The translations under genes were made by a program, and so were the position numbers. A stretch of 64,000 bases of DNA, taken from NCBI GenBank assembly GCA_036852015.1, contig JAANDG010000123.1, forward strand, positions 62,001 through 126,000, given 5' to 3'. This document shows positions 56,727 through 64,000 of the stretch, in pieces. This DNA is from Pelodera strongyloides (taxonomy: Eukaryota > Nematoda > Chromadorea > Rhabditida > Rhabditidae). Each line of letters begins with the position of its first letter. The stretch's first letter is position 1. The notes beneath the pieces were generated by a model, which saw only the letters and a list, made by a program, of their open reading frames with translations, did no database searches and was not told the DNA's origin.

Positions 56727-59215
56727 ATGTCGTCCTCTGTTCCTGGGTTGGATGAGTTAAGCGGCACATCTCATGTCAGAGCTGCTATTCAAGGAAAGGA
56801 GAACGCAGCAGTGTTGCAGACTGCAAAGGTTTAGATTTTCCAAATTGTTGCCTTACATGTTCGCTTAGTATATTCAGACACAGTTACAGTAAGACGGACG
56901 CTGACTTACAAAATACCGTTTTTTCGGGCGTGACGCAAATTCGTAGAGATGTCTCTTATATCCGAAGCGAAATACCGGCCGGTTTTTGAAACGCATCGTG
57001 GATAGCTGAATTCTTACGTATTTATGCAAAGTTGCTCGAATTTAGCTCGATTTTTTATTCTAATTTATGAAGCTGCATAAGAGTGCTGGTGTACTCGATG
57101 TGTTTCAAAAACCGGCCGGTATGTCGCTTTAATACTTTTCTTGCAGCAAAAGCAAATGCAAAGGAAGAGGAAATACCCCGAAGACGAAGTAGCTAAACCT
57201 ACACCAGACAGATCTAATAAGAAAGCACAGTCAGTGACAGTGGCTAAGGTTGGTTGACTCCACACTTTTGTGGATACTTAACCACCAGTTTGGGGGGATC
57301 TTTTTCGATTTTATTTTCCAGCACATCAAACTCTATCATATGTAAAAATAATATAAAAGTCCGTAATGTTGCCAACTGTTCCCTGGTCATTCCCAGCCGA
57401 ATTAGGGCTCTAGGATTTCGGACCGAAGGGCTAGGATATGATATAGGGTTAGAGCCACTCATGGGTCCGAAGCGTCGGCCAGATTTAGGCTTAGGCTTAG
57501 GTTAGGCTTACACCCTAGAGTTTACTTCCTCAGGTTTCATCGTCGTGCCAAACCATTGTAGCTGCAATTCCTTTCCATCTGCAGTCTGTCGATGATATGC
57601 AGGAATCCCTCATAGACGAGATTGTTAGAATGGGAAAGGTGAGTTTTTTACTTGCACACTAAAGCGAAATACCGGCCGGTTTTTGAAACGCATCTCAAGT
57701 ACATGCATTCCTATGTATTTATGCTAATTGGGACCGAATTGGGGTCTATTTTTTATGCTAAATTAAGCTCATTTGCGTATGATACATGAAAATGAAGATG
57801 CCCCCGATGCGTTTCAAAAACCGACCGGTATTTGGTATTTCGCTTTAAAGCAGTATTTTACATGTTTGTGAAACGTATCATTGATACCTGCGTCTCAATA
57901 TATCATATGTAATTTGTAGGCCGGGGGCACCCAACTTTTATATTCTACGTATGATATGCGTGAAGTGCAAATTTCTCAAAAATAATTCGGTCATTTTGTA
58001 TTATTAGGTTATTCTTTCGTCTCTTGTCCCATCCACATTTCCAGCAAGATATCCACTATCAACTTTCCATTTTGCATTTTGTTCGTCATGTCATGAAGTG
58101 TGTAAGGGCGCGGCCGATAAGAAAATTTTCAATACTAGGAGAAATTGAAAAAATACAGTAATTTTTTTCGGGGTTTGTCTGCGTCTCTTGTTTTCGCATT
58201 GTCTTTCAAAAAATTTCTTTTCGCGCATCCTTAACGGCCGAAAATAATTTTTTTTTCTTTCTTTCGGCCATCTTAAACGCGCCCTAATCAATCACATATG
58301 CTTGCACTAAAAAGGTTTTCTAAAACCTAGACGATTTTTAACGCCCCAGCAACATTCTTAGCTCTCATCTGCTTCCTTTAATAATACCCAGCGGGAGCGG
58401 CGGAAGTGAGATATTCTCCCGGGGGAGGTTAGGTGTTTGTTCGTGAACCCGGCATTCATTAATGTATCGTTTGAGCGGGACTTGTAGGTATAGGCCTGCA
58501 AGATTGTGATTTTTTTACCTTTTTATGAATTTCTAGACGTGCTTACGTTTGGAACGTTCGCGTAAAGAAACACTGGCGGCAGAGGAAAAACTGGCTATCT
58601 TGATTGAGGTATTGTGCTTTGTTTTGTCCTAAGGGGATGAAATTTCGTGTGCTGCAAAGGTGTAAAGTATCCCTCGCTGGGGATGAACTTTACGAAAACG
58701 TTGTATTCATATAAGGAACCTGAACCTTGGGAAGGAACTAGAGGAGAACCTATCCCGATCGCGTTAATTTTATTTATTAATGGTATGGTTGTTAATGGAT
58801 CATAGGAAATGGGTGAACCCATTTGCATACGGTGCTTTTTTCGTGGGCCTGCCTATTTGGTGACCAACTCCTGACCAATTTCCACAGAAAACCGTGCTAA
58901 GGTTGTCACCAAATGGCCATGGACCAGTCACCAGATGATTTTTCTGAAGAAAAAAAAACACTGGGTGACAGTTTTTTTTGTGGTTTCGGTATAATTATTT
59001 TGTTTTCCTATGTAATTCTGATTTTACCTGCCAGGAATATCATTGCAATTTAGATTGTCGATGAGAAACCTTTCTCGTTCGTGAGGAAAGTCATTGAAAA
59101 ATTGAATGAACTGAGGAACAGTTCCAGCTTCAGTGACTCTTTGGTCACGACAGTTATTGAGAAGCTTAGTTTTGCTCCAAACTATCTATATGAGGAAAGT
59201 CGTCGCAAGGGTTAA
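56727..59215 (+). CDS. Small basic-helical protein of 180 residues, unrecognised, complete
   Basis: Five exons, all phase 0: 56727-56828, 57147-57248, 57534-57638, 58537-58608, 59054-59215 (TAA). It starts MSSSVPGLDELSGTSH. The basic stretch QKQMQRKRKYPEDEVAKP could be a nuclear localisation signal. Helical segments include QSVDDMQESLIDEIVRMGK, RLERSRKETLAAEEKLAIL and SFVRKVIEKLNELRNSSS. The last residues are APNYLYEESRRKG. A polypyrimidine-poor acceptor lies nine bases before the ATG, so a 5' non-coding exon is likely. I do not recognise the family. A short chromatin, kinetochore or replication-associated protein would fit the composition, but that is speculation. Confidence 0.7.
56966..57132. 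mobile_element. AAAGCGAAATACCGG MITE in intron 1 of the 180-residue gene
   Basis: Ends AAGCGAAATACCGGCCGG and CCGGCCGGTATGTCGCTTTAA (positions 56966-56984 and 57112-57132). The left TTAA is lost. A related copy is at 57661-57848 in intron 3, and a short one at 56428-56546 is just upstream of the gene. The same family thus marks both introns. Confidence 0.8.
57661..57848. mobile_element. AAAGCGAAATACCGG MITE in intron 3 of the 180-residue gene
   Basis: Starts AAAGCGAAATACCGGCCGG and ends CGGTATTTCGCTTTAA, with a small duplication (GGTATTTGGTATTTCGC) at the right end. Inner arms: GAAACGCATCTCAAGT and CCGATGCGTTTC. Confidence 0.8.
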
Positions 59216-59243
59216 GATTAATTTTGTTAGTTATGTTGTTATT

Positions 59244-59487
59244 ATTACATTACAGACTAATTATAATGCTCGTACTATATAGTCCTATTTCTTTTTCTGT
59301 TAGACACGTATAGTTTCGGAACATACACAAAATATTATTAGAAGTTATACTTTACCTTATTATATATTACATTACAGACTAATTATAATGCTCGTACTAT
59401 ATAGTCCTATTTCTTTTTCTGTTAGACACGTATAGTTTCGGAACATACACAAAATATTATTAGAAGTTATACTTTATCTTATTATAT
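59244..59487. repeat. 122-bp direct tandem duplication
   Basis: ATTACATTACAGACTAATTA...through...AGAAGTTATACTTTA(C/T)CTTATTATAT is present twice head to tail (59244-59365 and 59366-59487) with only one or two differences. The second copy runs straight into a SINE tail (ATAAAGGAGAAGAGTTTG). It lies just 3' of the 180-residue gene stop. Confidence 0.9.
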
Positions 59488-59740
59488 AAAGGAGAAGAGT
59501 TTGTGGCCGGGTGATTACGACCACACCGAATTTTTTCTACGTTTCAGACATTTGGTGTAAGTAGGCATATGTTCCATATTTACAAAATATGCGCAATAGG
59601 ATCTCTTAACACAAACGTTGGAAAATACGCTTCAGACGTTTCATATAAATATGCGCACTTCAAGTATCATTTAGATAGAATTTGATGTCGCCTCAGGCGG
59701 CGATAGCAGTCTGGTACTTTATAAATATCGTTGTTGAATA
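59480..59740 (-). repeat. SINE tail fragment and short repeats
   Basis: TATATAAAGGAGAAGAGTTTG matches the complement of the tail of the SINE at 48040-48424. The tRNA-like part is missing. Similar tails without a head occur at 44745 and 62510. Segment GGCGGCGATAGCAGTCTGGT at 59695 recurs in GGCGGCGGCAGCCGTCTGGT at 44890, showing a second shared block. Confidence 0.6.
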
Positions 59741-59817
59741 TTGTGCTTATTGTTTGCTATTCAAGTAGCCAGTGAGCAGTTTCAGCAGGGACGAACGCCA
59801 CTGCTAGTTCAAAGGCG

Positions 59818-62008
59818 TTATGGTTGATATGGGGGACACTGCATCAGCCTACCCGCTTCGTCGCAGTATTTTGAAGCCGAGTTCTGGAAAGAAAGTACAT
59901 TATAGTGGACCAACTGCCTTCATTCAGTGTTTAGAACTACTGTCTATTGAGCATATGCGGGGAGGAGCCTCCCAACGCTAGCGCAAGTAGTAGGGGAGAA
60001 TTCGACGCAGTAGGAAATGAAACATGGTATACGGAGACACATACAAGTTCTGAGGACATATTCACCACTCCGATTCCCTCGGGGAAATATTCCCTGGGGA
60101 CTGAAAATAGCATTCTAATGTGAGAGACGCAGAGAAAAAGACGGGGAATTCCCCATGGGGAATTGAGTGGTGAATATGGCCTCAGAATACTATTTTCTGT
60201 CCCCAGGGAATAGTTCCCCAAGGGAATCGGATTCGTGAATATGGCCTCTGGATGTCAGCACTGCAGCCTGGGGTCCGATACGGTAGGCCCCCACACTGTC
60301 ATTGTCAAATTGTCATAGGGCAACCAGAAATGATTACTGTAACTCACAATTCCGGCTCTATTTGATCCACACATGAATACTCCGACGTTAAAGTTACAAA
60401 CTTTGGTGTAGACAGCTGATTCGCACATCATCCAGTTGTTCTCGGCTCTGGAATTCAGAGTTTTCAGTGCTTTAGAAACTAAATTGAAGCGAAATACCGA
60501 TCGGTTTTTGAAACGCATCGTGGACAACTGCATTCTTATGTATTTATGCGAAGTGGGGTCTAATTGGGGTCTATTTTTTATGTTAAATTACGCTCATTTG
60601 CATATGACGCATAAGAATGTTGTTGTACTCGATGCGTTTCAAAAAACGGCCAGTATTTCGCTTTCAATAGAAATTGGAGTTTTTTTCACTCTGACATTTC
60701 TGCTTCGTAAAATGAGAGTATAGAATTTATGTACAATAGTACTAAGTACTCAAGGTCCTCTACTAGTATTTCAAAGAGCTAACCATACAGTGCTATATGA
60801 GAACATAGTACTGTACTGAGGCCGCGTTCACCAACACACAATGAGCCCACCCTAAGCTCACACGCGCTCTGAATCTCTTCTGCTCTCGCACTCTCTGCGC
60901 ACTCTTCAGCACCCTGGGGAGACAGGGAGGGCTCCCTGCGTGTTGGTGAATACTGCCTCTGTTAGTGCTTTCTTGCTGACAAAAGTTTCCGACTAGTTGC
61001 AGCCAACGTGTAACACTTACTGACAGATATCCATGCCGTCAGCGATTTGTTGATTCATTGTGGAACTGCAATTCTGAAAGCGAAATCATTAAAATCGGTC
61101 CCGACACCTTGATTTATTGGCGCCCGCGAGTTGGCACGCAAAGCGTGTGCAACAGGAAATTCTGATGGAGCGGCGAAAAGCCCCTAAATCTCCCCGTGCA
61201 AAAAGCCCTATCTTCGCCAGGCTCTCGCCGGGTACACTGCGCACCCTTGCGCGAAATCCTGGCGAAGAGAGGGCGAAGTAGACGCGCACCGTTCTAATCT
61301 GATTTCGCATCTATTAAGCGTTTTTGAATTTAACATAAAACTTAAAAGAAAAGAAACCAACGTCAATATCACTGTTTCCGCTCCTGACTGTTGCAATACA
61401 ATCAAAGTTCGTTATCAATGCTGAAAAGAAATTTATCATGTATGAACACGCGTAGAGTAACTTTTATAAACAGTGACAAGGTCTGCTCCAAAAATTGGAA
61501 ATTGGAAGTGAATCGAACTCGCGTCCCTAGGAAGCTGCTCCAAAAATTGGAAATTGAAAAATCCCCAATCTGCTCCAAAAATTGGAAATTGGAAGTGAAT
61601 CGAACTCGCGTCCCTAGGAAGTAAGCACTGTCCCTAGTAAGTACTTTCGCGTTGTGAAGCGCGGGGTCTTAGGCTCCCTTTGGTTGACGTTCTTTATTTG
61701 TATTGATTGTTAACCAATAAACCGTTATCTTTGGCTAGCCACGTCCGATAGAGCCACCAAAATGTCGCAACATTTAGTACTTGACTCGTTTAGTCAGCAC
61801 ACAGCGCCCTTATCTTATGGCGGATCATGTACTGTATTTCTATGTGAAACAGTACTTACTTGTGTATCCGTCCGAGCAAGCGTAGCCTCCTACTGCTAGA
61901 TCAGTGTAATAATCCCGAGCGTCAGAAATATTCACTCCAAAGGCTGTCAGACAACCATAATCCCATGTTGGTATCCCACTCGTGCATTGCACCAGACTGT
62001 TCGCTGCC
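59818..62008 (-). CDS. Small cysteine-rich, probably secreted protein, copy 2
   Basis: Minus-strand exons in transcript order: 61860-62008, 61021-61073, 60348-60447, 59818-59883 (TAA). The first three have exactly the same lengths (149, 53 and 100 bp) as their counterparts in copy 1. Motifs: NSLVQCTSGIPTWDYGCLTA, YYTDLAVGGYACSDGYT, NCSSTMNQQIADGMDICQ, NNWMMCESAVYTKVCNFNVG, YCDEAGRLMQCPPYQP. The exon equivalent to copy 1 44929-44990 was not found, and without it the first and second exons are out of phase. Either it has diverged or the copy is damaged. The 5' part may include 62900-63060. Confidence 0.7.
60051..60249. mobile_element. GAGGCCATATTCACCAC-type MITE with extra arm
   Basis: TGAGGACATATTCACCACTC is mirrored by GAGTGGTGAATATGGCCTCA at 60184, then a third arm CTATTTTCTGTCCCCAGGGA...GTGAATATGGCCTCT runs on to 60249. 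It lies in the last intron of the cysteine-rich gene copy 2, and a related element (44566-44699) lies in an intron of copy 1, although not at the same place. Confidence 0.75.
60487..60664. mobile_element. AAAGCGAAATACCG MITE in cysteine-rich gene copy 2
   Basis: Ends AAGCGAAATACCGATCGG and the complement of CCAGTATTTCGCTT with inner arms GAAACGCATCGTGGACAACT and CTCGATGCGTTTC. Both terminal TTAA sites are decayed (TTGA and TTCA). Confidence 0.75.
60818..60960. mobile_element. GAGGCCGCGTTCACCAACAC MITE
   Basis: Left end GAGGCCGCGTTCACCAACAC and right end GTGTTGGTGAATACTGCCTC. The interior GCTCTGAATCTCTTCTGCTCTCGCAC is shared with 11500-11600, where only the left half is clear. Confidence 0.75.
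61480..61625. repeat. Direct repeat with CTGCTCCAAAAATTGGAAAT units
   Basis: The unit CTGCTCCAAAAATTGGAAAT followed by TGGAAGTGAATCGAACTCGC and GTCCCTAGGAAG occurs at 61482-61532 and again at 61570-61621, with a partial unit between. It lies in an intron of cysteine-rich gene copy 2. Confidence 0.85.
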
Positions 62009-62204
62009 CTGAAAAGCCACAGTTGAGCCGATGGAAACCCTTATGGCGCGCTAAGGGGTTCTATGGTGTGCGGCGAAGTAAACAACATGCGAATCATATT
62101 TCCCAGGTTTGTTGATCTTATGGTGTAAAACCGCCCGGGCAGTTGTATGTTCACCATGTGACGCCATTGCGGACCTTAACTCGCCTTGCGAACAATTGTT
62201 GGTG

Positions 62205-62400
62205 GTGGGTGCCGGTAGCGTAATGGTAAATGATAGCTGAGGATGCGTGTTTGACCCTCGCTCGACCGAAACCCCAATTTTGAGTCATTCTCCGTTTTTT
62301 CATGACCCATGAAATGAGCTGCAGTGGGCTAACAAGTGTGTGTTGTACCCTGCCACCACCTAGATACAGACAGTTTTTGCCGCGCACGTCCAAGTGAAAT
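62205..62400 (+). repeat. tRNA-like SINE fragment
   Basis: GGTGCCGGTAGCGTAATGGT followed by a B-box-like GTGTTTGACCCTC at about 62250 suggests a third, divergent tRNA-derived repeat. It does not fold well and is interpreted as a fossil. Confidence 0.35.
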
Positions 62401-62504
62401 TTACTGGCAAACTCCTGGCTGTGCCCCGACTCCGTTCTTGTTTAGAAGCGCAACTCGAGCCTCATGAAAGTCCCAGTAGGCAGGCAGGGAACCTGCAAAC
62501 ATCT

Positions 62505-62772
62505 TATTATATAAAGGAGAAGAGTTTGTCATTTTCTTTGTTTTTACGACCGCAACGAAAATCAGAATAGCTCAAGTCGGCTTTCGGGTATAAAAGTAGA
62601 GTGGGAGCTCAATATTGCAGCAATTACCAAACAACTCCGCCATTACTTTTTCGATGTTTCAGGCGTTTATACTAGGAATGGCAACTTTTCAGCGAAGAAT
62701 GCAAATTTGGGGAAGTCCGTAGGCTGATCCCACCTACAGTCGGAGCGCAAGGGCTCTTCGTCCGCCTGGTTC
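62505..62772 (-). repeat. SINE fragment lacking the tRNA part
   Basis: It starts TATTATATAAAGGAGAAGAG (SINE tail, complement) and ends with the SINE hairpin CAGTCGGAGCGCAAGGGCTCTTCGTCCGCCTGG (62739-62771), but the middle is different from the tRNA-derived family. It may be a non-tRNA relative sharing both ends. Confidence 0.5.
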
Positions 62773-62909
62773 CTTATAACCTACAATTACTACAATAAAA
62801 ACCAACGAAATAACACGCACGCACACATACACGCACGCACAGAACGCACACACACGCACATGTATACACAGCAAAATTGCTGCACATCATCTTGTCTGTA
62901 ACTAGCCTT

Positions 62910-63055
62910 TGAATTCGAATCCATAATATCCAATAAATGATTGATAACAAGATCCTAGTAGAGATTGTACTAGTGGATCGCAGTCGCCACTTACTAGACT
63001 GGCACCAGCCAGAAGCAGAACGAGAACTAAAGAGTGGGACTTTATAGGTGTACGA
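62910..63055 (-). CDS. Candidate 5' exon with signal peptide for the cysteine-rich gene copy 2
   Basis: On the minus strand, KSHSLVLVLLLAGASLVSG is a typical hydrophobic signal-peptide core, followed by DCDPLVQSLLGSCYQSFIG, a Cys-containing stretch like the start of a mature secreted protein. A TATA-like CCTATAAAG precedes it at about 63050. No in-frame ATG was found, and a strong donor (GTAAGT) within the sequence offers a different exon end. It lies 0.9 kb upstream of the first firm exon of copy 2 and on the same strand. Assignment to that gene is inference. Confidence 0.35.
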
Positions 63056-63238
63056 GCGAAATTGTTGGGCCAAATATGCGCGGCTCAAGCTAGGAGCACC
63101 CGCGGCGTGCTTTGGGTAAGCCGCAACAGATACAGATGTCGGTTTAGCATGCACCCGCACCCTAAAGGCACTCTACATAGACGCGGATGCCAATATTTAA
63201 CTAACAAGATCGCCAATAAGTATCGATTACCTCTATTC

Positions 63239-63496
63239 ATGAATGGTTTTGGCGGAAAGAAACAATGGAGCGTTAGTTCGAAAATTCTGAATTTCAAAAC
63301 TATTTTATATGTTCTGCTAGTCGCCTTCCTTATCTTTTTGTACGAGATTTCGTTGTTTTCCGCGAACCAGGAAGTCTCTGAGAGCAGATCAAAACAGAAA
63401 ATTCACACAAAATTTTGCAGCAAGAACACTTTTAATTTTCCGAATTTAATTGAACATGTGGTGATAACGTTTACGAAGCTCACTGAGCTAAAATGA
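63239..63496 (+). CDS. Possible single-exon or first-exon small membrane protein
   Basis: From ATG 63239 to TGA 63496 (85 codons), starting MNGFGGKKQWSVSSKILNFK. A strongly hydrophobic segment, TILYVLLVAFLIFLYEISLF, follows a basic stretch. This is a type II membrane arrangement as in Golgi glycosyl- and sulfotransferases. Later residues (KFCSKNTFNFPNLIEHVV) look ordinary. The frame is open further upstream to 63062 but the composition there is less protein-like. No homologue is recognised and the exon could continue by splicing. Confidence 0.35.
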   Translation: MNGFGGKKQWSVSSKILNFKTILYVLLVAFLIFLYEISLFSANQEVSESRSKQKIHTKFCSKNTFNFPNLIEHVVITFTKLTELK

Positions 63497-64000
63497 GGAC
63501 TTCACGCTGCTACTGTATAGATTAACCGATGACACCGGGGCCGGGGTGATCGTAAAATCAGAAAGCTCACGCAGGCCGCGCACGAAAAGTGTTAGCCAGT
63601 GTGGGGCGGCAAAGTCGCGGCAGTGGTGCGGAGAGACAGTGGCGCATGAAAGGCGAACAATTCCGTTCCAAAAGGGGCACCCCAGGCGCAGGTATACCAT
63701 GTTTTGCTTTTGTAGTGCGTAGGAGCGGCGTAGAATCGAATCTTTGTTCGAGTAGCAATTTATTAAAGAGCAGGCAGAAGAGCACGACTTCTTCTTGTTT
63801 CAATTTATAAAAAAAAAACGAATTCGGCGCTATATACAAAACTCAGTGAAACCTTGGGCGCATATGTATTCAGCCGCGGCTGGTTGAACCGACCGGGTGG
63901 TAAAAACGAGGTGAAAACTTGTGAAGGTTTCTTGGATCAGGGCTGGCCACCCATTCCGTAATCAAAGATGGCCTATTCTCTGGAGCGCATTACTTCGGTA
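63497..64000. other. Right edge, no gene recognised
   Basis: A GC-richer stretch (63540-63700) has open frames on both strands with no domain or splice evidence. The sequence is cut by the window end. Confidence 0.4.

Noticed and set aside
61391..61624. 77-codon repeat protein (SKNWKLEVNRTRVPRK)
   Set aside because: It derives from a direct repeat in an intron; no other support.

Overview
This 64 kb window is eukaryotic, AT-rich and intron-rich, and looks like an invertebrate-type animal genome. Coding sequence is split into many short exons with GT/AG borders. Two gene families are recognised from their translated exons: a Mint/X11 (APBA, LIN-10) type PTB-domain adaptor, and FCP1 (CTDP1), the RNA polymerase II C-terminal-domain phosphatase. 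No bacterial operon features are present. Species and phylum cannot be fixed from the sequence alone.

Layout. 1-3.98 kb: repeats only (long hairpins, a tRNA-like remnant, a MITE, a 110-base A tract). 3.98-17.48 kb, plus strand: Mint/X11-like gene. Its first three recognisable exons lie in a 2-kb block that is duplicated in tandem and in frame (3982-5987 and 5992-7989). A decayed Penelope-like retroelement with an N-terminal GIY-YIG region (8.0-10.0 kb, minus strand) sits in the next intron. The PTB exons follow at 14.9-17.5 kb and stop part-way through the domain. 17.50-24.78 kb: a TTAA-flanked 7.3-kb element with about 200-bp inverted ends, probably a Kolobok/T2-type DNA transposon. 26.7-35.3 kb, plus strand: FCP1, 13 exons traced, lacking only its N-terminal exon(s). 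35.9-41.4 kb, plus strand: a 13-exon gene for an Arg/Glu/Ser-rich nuclear-type protein that I cannot name. 43.0-45.4 kb and 59.8-63.1 kb, minus strand: two paralogous genes for small cysteine-rich, probably secreted proteins. 45.5-49.4 kb: a decayed LINE (CR1/L2/Jockey-like) carrying three TTAA MITEs. 53.8-54.9 kb and 56.7-59.2 kb, plus strand: two small genes with phase-0 introns only. 63.2 kb: a possible short membrane-protein exon.

The dominant theme is transposition. More than twenty foldback MITEs share TTAA targets and AAAGG or AAAGCG ends and fall into at least seven internal-sequence families. Three of them can be removed from the LINE on paper, leaving one TTAA each, and the LINE reading frame is restored exactly. 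tRNA-derived SINEs with a characteristic terminal hairpin are scattered throughout, sometimes inside MITEs.

The most unusual spot is 7969-8036. There the minus strand carries all conserved parts of a hammerhead ribozyme (CTGACGA, GAAA, cleavage-site TC, three matching helices), but in a permuted order. It lies at the end of the Penelope-like element, and the Mint tandem-duplication breakpoint lies two bases from the predicted cleavage site.
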